A stretch of 64,000 bases of DNA, from contig OZ244148.1 in NCBI GenBank assembly GCA_965216255.1, positions 1,302,001-1,366,000 of the forward strand, given 5' to 3'. A program made the position numbers and the translations under genes. Positions 45,566-55,757 of the stretch are shown piece after piece. Below the pieces are notes generated by a model. It saw only the letters and a program-made list of their open reading frames with translations. It made no database searches and had not been told where the DNA came from. This stretch comes from G965216255 sp965216255 (GTDB taxonomy: Bacteria > Bacteroidota > Rhodothermia > Rhodothermales > Bin80). Every line of letters starts with the position of its first letter. The first letter of the stretch is position 1.

Positions 45566-46963
45566 ATGCTCCGAGAGCTCAGCCGTCTCTTTCAGCGCCT
45601 GCTATTCGCCGCCGATGTCGTCCTCATAGCCGTCGCCTGGATGGCAGCGTATTATTTGAGGTTCGAGGTCTTCGCCGACTGGCCCGTTCCCCTGCCCGAG
45701 TGGCTGCCGGTGGACCGGTACCTGTCCTTCCTGCCATGGATTGTCAGTGTTGCCGCGCTCGTGTTCTGGGTTTCCGGCCTGTACATCTCGGACAGGGCGC
45801 AGCGGCTGACGCGCCTGATTGCCAGTGTCGGCAAGGCCTTCGGCGTGGCGCTGCTGATACTGATGGCATTCTTTTCGTTCTACCGTGACTTCTACGTTTC
45901 GCGCCTTACCATCGTCTTCTTTGCCGTCCTTACGCCGCTCTTCATGGTGTCGCTGCGGCTGACGCTGTATTTTTTCGTCCGGCGCGCGCGGAAGCAGGGA
46001 CGCAACCTCAGGCGCGTCCTCATCGTCGGTGCCGGCGTCGCCGGCAGAAGGCTTGCGGCTTCATTCGAAGCCTATCCGTGGATGGGCTACAAGGTTGTAG
46101 GTTTCCTGGATGATCGCAAACAGGGCGAGCCGGACGTGCTGGGCCCCACCGACGCGGCGGCGCGCCTCGTAGACGAAGCCAGTCCGCATATTGACTATGT
46201 GTATATCGCGCTTCCGCTGGCGGCTGCCGCGCGCATCGAAGCCCTGATAGGCGCATTGGCCACACGCCTCGTCCACGTCTGCCTGGTACCGGACCTATTG
46301 CAGCACGACATCATAAACAGCCGCATCACGGACGTGGATGGCCTGCCGGTCCTACACCTAATGGACGAGGCACCGGTAGACATGCGGCGATTCGTGAAGC
46401 GCACCGCGGACGTGTGCTTCTCTCTGCTGGTGCTGGTAGTGCTGCTGCCCTTTTTCGCCCTCATCGCACTCGCTGTCCGGCTCTCCTCTGCCGGACCCAT
46501 TTTTTACCGGCAGGAGCGCATGGGGCTGAATGGACTTCGATTCCAGATGCTCAAGTTCCGGTCCATGCCAGTGAATGCAGAAGTGGGCACGGGTGCCGTA
46601 TGGGCCCGCTCTACCGACAATCGCGCCACGCGTGTGGGCCGGTGGCTTCGGCGCACCTCACTGGATGAGCTGCCGCAATTCATCAACGTGCTAAAAGGAG
46701 ACATGTCCGTCGTCGGACCCCGCCCGGAGAGACCCGTATTCATCGAGGATTTCAAGGAGCACGTGCCGCGCTACATGCTGCGGCACAAGATGAAGGCCGG
46801 CATCACCGGGTGGGCGCAGGTTAACGGCTGGAGGGGCAACACATCGATCGAAAAGCGCATTCAGTTCGACCTGCACTATATCCAGCACTGGTCGCTCGGC
46901 CTGGATCTAAAGATCATGCTGATGACCTTCTGGAAGGGATTCGTCAGCAAGAACGCCTACTGA
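45566..46963 (+). CDS. undecaprenyl-phosphate sugar phosphotransferase (WbaP/WcaJ type)
   Basis: Polyprenyl-phosphate hexose-1-phosphate transferase that loads the first sugar on undecaprenyl phosphate for O-antigen, capsule or exopolysaccharide. Residues 1-135 hold four membrane helices, then a CoA-binding/Rossmann domain (RRVLIVGAGVAGRRLAASFE), a fifth helix (CFSLLVLVVLLPFFALIALA), and the catalytic domain with FYRQERMGLNGLRFQMLKFR (KFRSM), RTSLDELPQFINVLKGDMS, VGPRPERP and KAGITGWAQVNGWRGNT. Length 465 fits the full-length PNPT class. The ATG at 45566 is the natural start. Gene intact. Confidence 0.94.
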   Translation: MLRELSRLFQRLLFAADVVLIAVAWMAAYYLRFEVFADWPVPLPEWLPVDRYLSFLPWIVSVAALVFWVSGLYISDRAQRLTRLIASVGKAFGVALLILMAFFSFYRDFYVSRLTIVFFAVLTPLFMVSLRLTLYFFVRRARKQGRNLRRVLIVGAGVAGRRLAASFEAYPWMGYKVVGFLDDRKQGEPDVLGPTDAAARLVDEASPHIDYVYIALPLAAAARIEALIGALATRLVHVCLVPDLLQHDIINSRITDVDGLPVLHLMDEAPVDMRRFVKRTADVCFSLLVLVVLLPFFALIALAVRLSSAGPIFYRQERMGLNGLRFQMLKFRSMPVNAEVGTGAVWARSTDNRATRVGRWLRRTSLDELPQFINVLKGDMSVVGPRPERPVFIEDFKEHVPRYMLRHKMKAGITGWAQVNGWRGNTSIEKRIQFDLHYIQHWSLGLDLKIMLMTFWKGFVSKNAY

Positions 46964-46967
46964 TTCC

Positions 46968-48974
46968 GTGATCCAGCTGCACGGCATTTCCCTGGCATTC
47001 GGCGGTCACAGCATCCTGGACCGGCTCTCGTGGGCCATCCGGCCGCAGCGGCGGATTGGCCTCATCGGTGCCAACGGTGCCGGAAAGACCACACTGCTGC
47101 GCATATTGGCAGGACTGCAGGACGTGGACGAGGGCCAGGTGCTGGGACAGGCAAAGGTAGGGTATCTCGCGCAGGACACGCAGGAAAGCATCTCGGGCCG
47201 GACGGTACTTGAAGAGGCCATGCAGGCCTTTGCTCACGTGCAGGACCTGCAGCAAAAGGAGCACCGCCTCACGCTCGCGCTGGAGAAAGAGCCAAACTAC
47301 GCATCCGACAGGTACGCCAGGCTCCTCGACAGCCTGGCGCATGTGCAAACCCGGATCGACGGACACGACCCGTCGCGTCTCAAGCCACGTACGGAAGCAG
47401 TGCTGGCGGGCCTTGGCTTCGAGCCCGATGATATGGACCGGCCGCTGGACACCATGTCGGGAGGCTACCGCATGCGGGTATCGCTGGCCCAGATTCTGCT
47501 CCGGGAACCTGATCTGCTGCTCCTCGACGAGCCAACCAACCACCTGGATATCGTCAGCATAGCCTGGCTGGAGCAATACCTGAAGGACTACGCCGGCAGC
47601 GTCGTCTTCGTGTCGCACGACCGGTATTTCCTGAACCGCATGGCGACTACCATCGCGCACCTGGGCCGCGGCAAGATGACGGAGTACGCGGGCAACTATT
47701 CCTTTTATCTTGCCGAGCGGCAGAAGCGGCATACCCTTGAGATGGCGGCCTATGAGAACCAGCAGCGGGAAATATCCCAAACCAAGCGGTTCATCGAGCG
47801 CTTCCGCTACAAGAACACGAAGGCGCGCCAGGTGCAGAGCCGCATCAAGCACCTGGCCAAGATGGAGCGCCTTCTGCCGCCGGAGGCGGCAGAAGCGCAG
47901 ATAGTGATCCGGTTTCCCTCGCCGCGTAAGTCGGGCCGCACGGTAATGGAGCTTTCGGTGTTCTCCAAGACCTACGGCGACGGGCCGGGCGTCTTCGACC
48001 GCGCCGGCCCCCTGCACATCGCGCGCGGCGACAAGATTGCCCTCGTGGGCAAGAACGGCGCCGGCAAGAGTACGCTCGCCCGCATGCTGCACGGCAGCGA
48101 GCCCTTCGAGGGCAGGCGCGAGGTGGGCCACAACGTAGACCTTACCATATTCGCGCAGCACCAGGCAGAGACTCTGTCGTCTCACCACACGGCCCTCGAG
48201 TCGCTGCAGCAGGTCTCCGCCGGCCAGGACGAGGGTGCGCTGCGGACACTACTGGGCGCCTTCCTTCTGCGAGGCGACGATGTCTTCAAGCCGGTGCACG
48301 TGCTATCGGGTGGAGAGAAAAGCCGCCTCGCCCTTGCGCGCACTCTGGTTAACCCCGCAAATTTTCTCATCCTCGACGAGCCTACCAACCACCTGGATAT
48401 CCAATCCATCCAGGTCCTGATAGAAGCGCTGCGCCAGTATGCCGGCACATTTGTGGTGGTAAGCCACGACCGACATTTTCTCGACCAGATCGTCAACACG
48501 GTGTGGTACGTGGGCGCAGGTTCGGTACAGACATACAAGGGTAACTATTCCGACTTCCAGTGGTACCGGATGCAAGGCACGGCTCGCAGCGCTTCGGCGG
48601 CGCCTTCCACGGCCGTGTCTGTCACGGGACTGCAGAAGCGCGCGCGCTCCGGTGGTCCGAAGACGAGGGAAGCAAAGCGGCAGGAAGCCGAGGCGCGGCA
48701 GCGGGTCCATGCATTCAGCCTGCAGGAGAGGCCCGCCGACACCAGCCGCCTCACCAGTGCGCAGCTCCGCGCCCTGTGCGACGAGACGGAGGGTGCCATC
48801 CAGGCCGCGGAAAGCCAGCGCCGTGATACGGAAGCCCTCCTCGCCGATAGCGCCCTCTACACGGACCCCGTGCGGGTCGCAGATGCGACAACCCGCTACG
48901 CGGCGCTGGGCCAGCAGCTGGAGGCGCTTTACGCCCGGTGGGAAGCGCTGGCGGAGCAGCTGCAGGAATCCTAA
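46968..48974 (+). CDS. ABC-F family ATP-binding protein
   Basis: Cytosolic twin-ABC protein without membrane domains; ABC-F members act on ribosomes as translation factors or confer antibiotic protection. Domain 1 has Walker A IGANGAGKTTLL near residue 37 and signature MSGGYRMR near 165, with LLLLDEPTNHLD. Domain 2 has VGKNGAGKSTLA near 361 and LSGGEKSRL near 446, with FLILDEPTNHLD. The linker (YKNTKARQVQSRIKHLAKME) is the P-site interaction region, and a C-terminal coiled coil (~residues 560-668) is present, as in Uup/YheS types. The GTG start at 46968 lies 4 bp after the sugar transferase stop. Confidence 0.92.
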   Translation: MIQLHGISLAFGGHSILDRLSWAIRPQRRIGLIGANGAGKTTLLRILAGLQDVDEGQVLGQAKVGYLAQDTQESISGRTVLEEAMQAFAHVQDLQQKEHRLTLALEKEPNYASDRYARLLDSLAHVQTRIDGHDPSRLKPRTEAVLAGLGFEPDDMDRPLDTMSGGYRMRVSLAQILLREPDLLLLDEPTNHLDIVSIAWLEQYLKDYAGSVVFVSHDRYFLNRMATTIAHLGRGKMTEYAGNYSFYLAERQKRHTLEMAAYENQQREISQTKRFIERFRYKNTKARQVQSRIKHLAKMERLLPPEAAEAQIVIRFPSPRKSGRTVMELSVFSKTYGDGPGVFDRAGPLHIARGDKIALVGKNGAGKSTLARMLHGSEPFEGRREVGHNVDLTIFAQHQAETLSSHHTALESLQQVSAGQDEGALRTLLGAFLLRGDDVFKPVHVLSGGEKSRLALARTLVNPANFLILDEPTNHLDIQSIQVLIEALRQYAGTFVVVSHDRHFLDQIVNTVWYVGAGSVQTYKGNYSDFQWYRMQGTARSASAAPSTAVSVTGLQKRARSGGPKTREAKRQEAEARQRVHAFSLQERPADTSRLTSAQLRALCDETEGAIQAAESQRRDTEALLADSALYTDPVRVADATTRYAALGQQLEALYARWEALAEQLQES

Positions 48975-48998
48975 CTCCCGCGGAATCCAAACCAATCC

Positions 48999-50186
48999 AT
49001 GGAGCCCCCTGCGCGCATGCCTCTTGCCGCCACAGCACTTGCGCTGCTTGTGGTGCACCCCGCTGCGCTGGCACAGATAGACCGGCTGCCGCACGCGGAC
49101 ACGAGCCGCGGCAACTATTTTGGGGCAGCTGTGGCGATACACGGGGATCGCATTCTGGTGGGGGCGCACGGAGAGTCTAGCTGCGGCGCAAATAGCGGTG
49201 CGGCCTATGTTTTCGAGCGTGAAACCGCTGCAGGCACCTGGCGGAAAGTCGCGCGGCTCTTGCCGGAAGACTGCCGTAGCGGGCTGTATTTCGGGCGCGC
49301 GGTTGCCCTGAGCGAAGACCGGGCACTGATCGCCTCCACGAGTGAATATTTTGCCGACATTGAGGGCAATGCAGCCTACGTGTTCGAGCGGGACTCCGCT
49401 GGCGCCTGGCATGAGAGCGCAAGGCTTGTGACCCGATCCGAGGCAAGCGAAGGGCCCGCCGGTGCCGCTGTTGGACTCGACGGGGACCGGGCACTGATCA
49501 CCACATGGGGGGACCCGGCCCGGCGCCACCACCCTGGCGCGGCGTATGTGTTTGAGCGCGCGTCACGGCACTGGACAGAAGCGGCACGCATCTCGGGTGG
49601 AGGCCGGGCCGGCGTCTTTGGTGGTGCGGCGGCCCTCGCGGCAGACGTGCTGGCGATTGCCAGTTCCACCTATTTCGAGAACCGCCCGGGCTCCGTGTAT
49701 ATTTTTGAGCGTGCCCAAGACGGTACATGGCCCGAGGCAGAGCGCATAGCGGACGTGGACGACTTTTTCATTTCGGTGGATATGAGCGAGACCCACCTGC
49801 TCCTTGGCGAAAGCCGAGCTGGTCCCGGCAGGTCCGGCCTGGCCACACTGTATGCGCGGGATTCAACGGGCGTCTGGCAGCTAGCTGCGACGCTAAGCCC
49901 TCCCACCCCCTACCGCGATGGCGGTTTCGGAACGGAAGTGGCGCTGTCCACGGACCGGGCCCTGGTAGCGGGCTACGATGAGCAGCTGCGGCTGAACTAC
50001 AACGTGGACCGGGTAGTCTACGTCTATGCGCAGGAGCCCGAAACGGGCGCCTGGTCCTATCGCAGCATCATCGACCTGGGCACCGTAGCGTTCGGGTCCT
50101 CCCTTGATCTGGAGGGCCGGATTGCCGTCATCGGAGCAGCCTCGGGAGGCGTACCTGGTGCGGCCTACGTCGTCCATCTTCACTAG
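48999..50186 (+). CDS. secreted FG-GAP/beta-propeller repeat protein
   Basis: An exported protein of up to 395 residues. The N-terminus (MPLAATALALLVVHPAALAQ, from 49017) is a signal peptide with an Ala-x-Ala-type end. The mature part repeats a seven-bladed FG-GAP-like unit: YFGAAVAIHGDRILVGA, then AAYVFERETAAGTW, YFGRAVALSEDRALIAS, PAGAAVGLDGDRALIT, and FGSSLDLEGRIAVIGA. No sorting domain is present at the C-terminus. The start may be 48999 or 49017; the latter gives a better signal. Ligand unknown. It follows the ABC-F gene by 24 bp. Confidence 0.82.
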   Translation: MEPPARMPLAATALALLVVHPAALAQIDRLPHADTSRGNYFGAAVAIHGDRILVGAHGESSCGANSGAAYVFERETAAGTWRKVARLLPEDCRSGLYFGRAVALSEDRALIASTSEYFADIEGNAAYVFERDSAGAWHESARLVTRSEASEGPAGAAVGLDGDRALITTWGDPARRHHPGAAYVFERASRHWTEAARISGGGRAGVFGGAAALAADVLAIASSTYFENRPGSVYIFERAQDGTWPEAERIADVDDFFISVDMSETHLLLGESRAGPGRSGLATLYARDSTGVWQLAATLSPPTPYRDGGFGTEVALSTDRALVAGYDEQLRLNYNVDRVVYVYAQEPETGAWSYRSIIDLGTVAFGSSLDLEGRIAVIGAASGGVPGAAYVVHLH

Positions 50187-50347
50187 GAGCCTGCTGGACT
50201 TAGCGTTGACGATCGGGCATAAAAGCTTCTAAATCGAGGTTTCGACGACATTGGGCCTCACATCTGATACAGATGGTTGTCAGGGTAAGGATAATGTGGC
50301 TGAATCACGCCTATTGGCCGTAAACGGCTACGTGTCTACCCCTGGTC
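50187..50347. other. short spacer before IS1182 remnant
   Basis: No gene. It contains the end of the IS-type sequence and probably a terminus of the IS1182 remnant; no inverted repeat was confirmed. Confidence 0.3.
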
Positions 50348-51665
50348 TACCTTAAGGCGTACATCCGCTGCAGATTGTATCCCATGCAGACAAGACTCCC
50401 TTCCCCTTGTACAGATTCAAGACCGCGCATCAGAAACTGCCGGAACCCCATGGCCTGTCTTATTACGCCGAACACAGGCGCTACCGTTGACTTTCAGCTC
50501 GCGTAGCGTTTCTGGCCCTCGTCTGCTCGCAATGGCTCCTTCATCTGCTCCACGGACGGGAGAACAACGCGGCCTCCTCCTGCTTCGTTTGTGCGCCCTT
50601 CATTGGTGTGACCGTGAAGCGTTCCCAGAAAGGCACAGGGTGTTGCTCACGAGACGGCGATATCAACGGCTTGATCTTCTGAATTGCACAAGCGATGACA
50701 TTGGCCGCGCTGAAATAGCCTGCATCTGCTATCATCGTGCGGGGCTTGCCCCATCGATCGTCCAGACGAGCCAATTCCTCCAGGGTCGGCGCTATTTCCA
50801 ACGTATCCTTCCCATTCTGGGCCACGTACTGCGTGAGGATCAGAGGACTGTCGTTGTCTACGCCGGCTTGCACGTTGTAGCACTGCTCGAATGCTCCCCC
50901 GCTCGCGTGCATGATGCAGGACTCCTTGTGCGTCAGATTCACCTGATCCGTTTCGCGTGGCCCGGACCCGGGTGCGCTCGGCTGCGGAGCGCCTTCCTTC
51001 CTGCCCGTATCTTCCTCGTATTTCGCGCGCTTCTCTTCATACTTCTTGCTCATAGCACACCTCCGCTCGTTCTTCAATCTCCTGCATCGCTTCCTTTATC
51101 TGCGCCAAGCGTGTCTGCCAACGCTTCAACTCCTTCGGAATGTCCATCCCCTCCGGAACCTCGCTGTTGTCCGCTTCTAAGGCAAGAGCCAGCAAGGCAT
51201 CGGCCTCCTGCGCGGTCCTTTCCGTCCACTCTTGCGCATATTTCCCACTCAACGCGTTGGGCTTGCTCGCTTGCCCTTCGTGCCATCCAAACTGACGATT
51301 CCGACCTTCAACATCCCCGATCTGCGGGCAATATCTGTTGAAACAACTCGCTCAGCATGCTCAAAAACCGCTTGCGATAATCACGGATGCCGGCGTGATC
51401 CGCATTCACATTGCAGCAGATATACCGGACGGCAATGCTATCATACGTTGCCCGCTTCAACTTTCGGCTCGAAAAAGTCCCCGTGGCATATTCATAGAAC
51501 AACAGCGCAACCATCATAGATGGATGATAGGCCGCAGATCCTCTCCCAGAATAGGCGAAGGCCATGCGGCTAAGATGCAAGGCCTCTACGATGAAGCGCA
51601 CAAGATGCCCAGGTGGCAAGTATCCCTCGACAGTGGGCGGAAACATCTGCGGAGTATTCCGACTT
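50348..51665 (-). pseudogene. IS1182-family transposase, several frameshifts
   Basis: N-terminal part at 51646-51308: MFPPTVEGYLPPGHLVRFIV, YHPSMMVALLFYEYATGTFS, and DYRKRFLSMLSELF. A central helical part (51252-51037) follows, then the DDE core at 51077-50541 with QVNLTHKESCIMHASGGAFE, QCYNVQAGVDNDSPL and MIADAGYFSAANV. The C-terminal APVFGVIRQAMGFRQFLMRG and LVCMGYNLQRMYAL lies in another frame near 50350-50480. At least three frame changes separate the pieces. Confidence 0.8.
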
Positions 51666-51732
51666 TAGTCCTACATAGCCATCTGCCCATTACCACCCCT
51701 GTTCGTCCGACCGGCTCCTCGAGAGCAATGCC

Positions 51733-52659
51733 ATGCGAAGCGTCCTTGCCTTAATCCTTTGTGCCCTCGTTATTGGTGGGTGCGCATCCCTCGAGGCTCC
51801 TGCACAGCAGCCTCCCGCCTACACGCGAACGGCGGATCATTACCGCTCATTCCAGAGCGCTGCCGGGCTTTCCGCCTACCTGAGGGCGGGCTCGGAGGCC
51901 GGCCCTCTCGTCAGCGCCCACCGCGGCGGCATAGACACCGGCTATCCTGAGAATGCACTCGCCTCATTTGAGCGGTCCCTCCGCTACGGACCGGCACTTA
52001 TCGAGTGCGATGTGCGCGTAACACAGGACGGCGTCGCGGTCCTCCTCCACGACGAGACGCTGGATCGTACCACGAGTGGGAGCGGGCCCGTGCGCGAGCG
52101 GTCTCAGGCTACCGTGCGCTCCCTCCTGCTGCGCGATGCGTACGGCGTCATTACACCCTTCCGCGTGCCTACGCTCGAGGAGGCGCTCGCCTGGTCTCGC
52201 GGACGCGCCGTACTAATGCTGGACGTAAAGGAAGCCCGGTATATGGAAACGATTCTGGACGGCATACTCCGGCACGGGGCAGAGAACCGAGTCGTCGTCA
52301 TCACCTACACGCTGATGGACGCGCTGCACGTGCACGGGCGCGCCCCCGAAGTCATGATTTCCGTGCAGGCGGACGCGGCAACCGATCTTGCGGTCGTCCT
52401 TGCCGGCGGCATCGATCCTACGCGCCTCGTAGTCTTTAGCGGAGTCGGCGAGGTGCAGCCCGATATCGTAGAACTCGCCCACGCGCACGGCATCCGCGTC
52501 ATACTTGGCACGTTTGGCCAGACCGACGAAATAGCGCAAACTGCGGGCCCTGTCGCGTACCAGACCCTGCTCGAGCGTGGCATTGACATCCTCGCGACGG
52601 ACGAGGTCGCTCTCGCCCTTAGGGCTGCACGCGAATACCAAGCATTCCTGGTCCGGTAG
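51733..52659 (+). CDS. glycerophosphodiester phosphodiesterase lipoprotein
   Basis: A 308-residue periplasmic or outer-membrane lipoprotein of the GDPD family, which hydrolyses glycerophosphodiesters to glycerol-3-phosphate and alcohol. The signal MRSVLALILCALVIGGC has a lipobox IGGC. Catalytic and metal motifs of the TIM barrel are VSAHRGGIDTGYPENALASF (His-Arg), ALIECDVRVTQDGVAVLLHD (E-x-D and the second His) and ETLDRTTSGSG; VLMLDVKEARYM is a later metal strand. The C-terminus GIDILATDE is usual. PnuC follows after 8 bp. Confidence 0.9.
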   Translation: MRSVLALILCALVIGGCASLEAPAQQPPAYTRTADHYRSFQSAAGLSAYLRAGSEAGPLVSAHRGGIDTGYPENALASFERSLRYGPALIECDVRVTQDGVAVLLHDETLDRTTSGSGPVRERSQATVRSLLLRDAYGVITPFRVPTLEEALAWSRGRAVLMLDVKEARYMETILDGILRHGAENRVVVITYTLMDALHVHGRAPEVMISVQADAATDLAVVLAGGIDPTRLVVFSGVGEVQPDIVELAHAHGIRVILGTFGQTDEIAQTAGPVAYQTLLERGIDILATDEVALALRAAREYQAFLVR

Positions 52660-52667
52660 TCTGCACC

Positions 52668-53228
52668 ATGGAACATTTCGCATTGCCCATCGAAATCCTT
52701 GCGGTCGCTACCGGTTTTCTGTGCGTGTGGCTTTACATTCGGCAAGCAGCGTGGTCGTGGCCCGTTACCATCGTTAGCGCGGCTCTATTCTTTGCGCTTT
52801 TTCTGGAGGCCCGACTCTATGCAAACATGGGCCTGCAGGCGGTTTTCATTGCGGTCGCCTTCTACGGATGGCACCAGTGGCTTCGAGGTGGCAGCGGAGG
52901 CAAAGGCGTCACCGTGCGCCACGTAACGCGCACGGAAGCGGCCGTGCTCGGCGCGCTCACGGTGGCAGCAGGCCTCATCCTGTATTTCGTGCTTTGCACC
53001 TATACGGATGCCGCGACGCCGCTCTGGGACTCGACCGCGACGGCGCTCAGCCTCACTGGCCAGTGGATGCTGGCAAGAAAGATGCTCGAGAACTGGCTGG
53101 TCTGGATCGCGGCCGACATCATCTTCATTGCCATCTACCTCGGAACGGGGCTTTATCTCACGGCCGCGCTGTACGCAGCCTACCTGGGGCTTGCGGTCGC
53201 CGGATACGTCACTTGGCGCAAACCATGA
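52668..53228 (+). CDS. pnuC: PnuC-like nicotinamide riboside/mononucleotide transporter
   Basis: A 186-residue inner-membrane protein with six to seven hydrophobic helices. PnuC-family proteins import nicotinamide riboside by facilitated diffusion with later phosphorylation. Characteristic segments are AWSWPVTIVSAALFFALFLE, YANMGLQAVFIAVAFYGWHQ, and AWKxxENWxxW-like LARKMLENWLVWIAADI. Length and helix pattern fit. No NadR or TenA-type gene is adjacent, so the substrate (NR versus thiamin-related) is inferred only from family. Together with nadC it gives the cell two NAD routes. Confidence 0.85.
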   Translation: MEHFALPIEILAVATGFLCVWLYIRQAAWSWPVTIVSAALFFALFLEARLYANMGLQAVFIAVAFYGWHQWLRGGSGGKGVTVRHVTRTEAAVLGALTVAAGLILYFVLCTYTDAATPLWDSTATALSLTGQWMLARKMLENWLVWIAADIIFIAIYLGTGLYLTAALYAAYLGLAVAGYVTWRKP

Positions 53229-53394
53229 CTTCCGGCCCTGCAAAGAGGGTAGAGGCGGAATTCAATGACCGAAGCCATGGGCCTTGCTTGCATCAATCCA
53301 TCGCATTCATGCGATGGAGCCGTGCCGTATCTTGGTGGCGTCATCAACCATATGCTGGCATCACCGTTCGCCAACAACCTATCTTCGACGCAAA

Positions 53395-53712
53395 ATGACG
53401 GAAAGCCACCAAATTCTGAATAGCCTCTCCGAAGAAGAGCGGGCCTTGTTTCATGCCGAATACAACCGGAGCAGAAAAGACCCTACGCATGGACTCCTGT
53501 TCGCTTTGGTAATTGGCACTCTTGGCGGCCACAGGTTCTATCTTGCGCAGCCCGGCCTAGGCCTACTGTACATTCTGTTTTGCTGGACACTAGTGCCCAC
53601 GATAGTCTCGATCGTAGAGTGCTATTATATAGTAGACCGCGTCCATAGATACAATGATACGGTGGCGAATGATATCGTGGCCAGAATGCGCACAATACGG
53701 CCCCCGTCCTGA
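53395..53712 (+). CDS. TM2-domain membrane protein
   Basis: A 105-residue protein starting at the ATG at 53395 (MTESHQILNSLSEEERALF). Two hydrophobic helices with the TM2 motif GTLGGHRFYLAQPGLGLLYI and FCWTLVPTIVSIVECYYI follow an acidic N-terminal helix. TM2 proteins are small membrane proteins of unknown role. The upstream bases are a poor ribosome site, but the frame and family fit are good. An IS256 remnant runs into its 3' flank on the opposite strand. Confidence 0.75.
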   Translation: MTESHQILNSLSEEERALFHAEYNRSRKDPTHGLLFALVIGTLGGHRFYLAQPGLGLLYILFCWTLVPTIVSIVECYYIVDRVHRYNDTVANDIVARMRTIRPPS

Positions 53713-53749
53713 GGGGCCGTAACTGATTGGCGACATTTGTATATGAAGG

Positions 53750-54879
53750 CAATCAGCGCCCGCCACGCGGGGGCGGTTGACTGCATGCACGCGTCCAAGG
53801 TGGCGCCGCCCAAAGCTGCAGGGGGCACATCCTCGGCAAACAATGCCGCCCGCGCCGGCAATAGATGCGATGCATGAGCCAGCCTGCGCATGCGCGATTC
53901 CATCACGGGCAGCAAGAGCGCGAGCTGGGCGTGTCGCTCCTGCTCAGGCAGCCAATGGCGAAGGCCCCTCAGCTGCCTGAGCAGCTGCCGCGTGGCATGC
54001 GCCAAAGAGCGGGTGCCCCTAAGACTCGGACTCAACATCTCGTACAAGCCCGTCCGATGCAGCGTCAGTGTCTGGTCCCACAGCAGCCACTGGGCCGCAG
54101 ACCGGTTGCGCGGCTGCAACTCGGCGTGGATCCGCATCAGGGCGGCGTGGGCCTCGCGTAGCTCCGGCAATTGGAAGGCGTGCGTGATGGCGCCCCGTAC
54201 GCTGCGTCGGTCCTCATCGGCAAGGTAGCTGACTACGCGCTCCCGCTTGGCCATCTGGCAGTGCTGCTGGCGCAGATGCGTGCCCAGGCTGTCTGCTAGT
54301 GCACGCGTCGGCTGCGCCTGGCCGCTTGTGATGCAAAGCAGGCCCCGATCCACACACAGACCGCGCTCCCGGAAGTCTTGTAATAGCTGCCGCACCGCCG
54401 CGGCATCCTGCAGCGTGGCCTCTGCAAATCCCAGCATATGCCGAAAGCCGTCTGAGGTAGCGGCCATGCAGAGCATCAGCGAACGCCCCCACACCGGCAC
54501 GGCATCGATCCACAGGGCCACGTAATCCTCCCCGCTTAAGAGGCGCTCATCAAAGACCTGCAGCGCCTGACCCCGCGCACCTCGCGCAGGTAGGCATCAT
54601 CACCATAGCCGTGAAACGGCCCCTCCTTCGCCTCCAGCGCCCGGGACGGCGCTTCCGCCCGGCCGCCTGGCCGCCTTCAAGTGCTCCCATTGCAGCATTT
54701 GAATCCGTGCCGACCAGATCCGTGTGCGGCTCCCGTTGCACATCGGACTCCAGACTGCACGTCAGGCGCTGCACAAGCTCGCTGAAGTGCCGCAGGAGAT
54801 AGTATCGCAGCAACCGACCGGATTGGCCCGCCTCGTGTAGCCCCTGATCGAGCTGCGAAAGATCATCTGACAATTCCAT
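53750..54879 (-). pseudogene. IS256/mutator-family transposase, frameshifted
   Basis: N-terminus from the ATG at 54879: MELSDDLSQLDQGLHEAGQS, with LLRYYLLRHFSELVQRL. Frames break near 54600. The central and C-terminal DDE part is open from about 54521: LWIDAVPVWGRSLMLCMAAT, GFAEATLQDAAAVRQLLQDF, RERGLCVDRGLLCITSG, LRQQHCQMAKRERVVSYLAD. Native sequence probably ends around RMRRLAHASHLLP, near 53850-53760. It truncates the secreted-protein gene upstream on the same strand. Confidence 0.75.
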
Positions 54880-55757
54880 GGGCGATAGTGGATGGCTCTT
54901 GTGAGAGGTTCGGGAAATCCCAAACCGATCACGATCCACGATCGCCGGATTCCAACTGAATTTGGCACCATGCCTTCCGGACCATTGCCACCGCCTTCTT
55001 TCCGGTGTGCCCAGCGCGCTGTGGCGGCCGGTGAAAAATCGGCCACAAAGACGTCCCGGGTGCGGTGCGGGTAACTCCTGGAGGTAGGCAAGACAATATC
55101 CGGCGAGAAACGGAGGGTATCTCTGTTCACACCCGCCGTGTAGATATTTTCGCGCGCATCAAGGCCGACGCCCTTGTTGCGCGGTTCGGGAATGATCGGG
55201 TCTCGAAAGTGAGGTCCGATGCTTTGCAACCCCGAGCCCTCCAGATCGCGCACGGTAATTCTGACTGCGCCAAAGCCCCGAGGAGTGCCATAGCCATCCA
55301 CATAGGTGCCTTCGCCATGGTACAGGCGGCCATCGATTACGGCAAGCCAGGTGCCATCACCGTAAAATCCTGCCTCCCGCCCAGGAAGACCATAATCTTC
55401 CCCCAACACCATGCGTCCGTGACGCACGAACCTCATGGCCCCATCCTCACCGTCGTATACAGCGAAGAATCCCGTTCGGATGGAAGGGCCGGTCTGCAGG
55501 GCCACGATTCCGGGTCCTCCCGTGGCCGACGAGTCCACTGGTGAATCCTCAAAATACACGTCCGTGCCGTACTCCAGGTGTCCTGTCACGAAAACCTCTT
55601 CCCCCGGGCCTACGAGGATATCCAAGGGAATGAACAGGCCTTCGGCCCAGGCCTGCCGAATCCATTTCGCTGGCCCAATGGACTGCGCTTGTGCTGACGA
55701 ACTTGCCAGCAGCAGCACAAACAACGCCGCGATCAGGCCCGACAGCTTCGTTCGCAT
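54880..55757 (-). pseudogene. secreted beta-propeller-like protein, 3' end cut by IS256
   Basis: The ATG at 55757 gives a signal peptide (MRTKLSGLIAALFVLLLASS then SAQAQ). The body has repeated strand pairs such as DILVGPGEEVFVTGHLEYG and RTGFFAVYDGEDGAMRFVRH, and GVGLDARENIYTAGVNRD, of the kind seen in exported propellers of Bacteroidota. From about 54940 the frame runs into IS256 sequence and a foreign tail to 54762, so the C-terminus, where a sorting domain would be expected, is lost. No family assigned. Confidence 0.65.
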
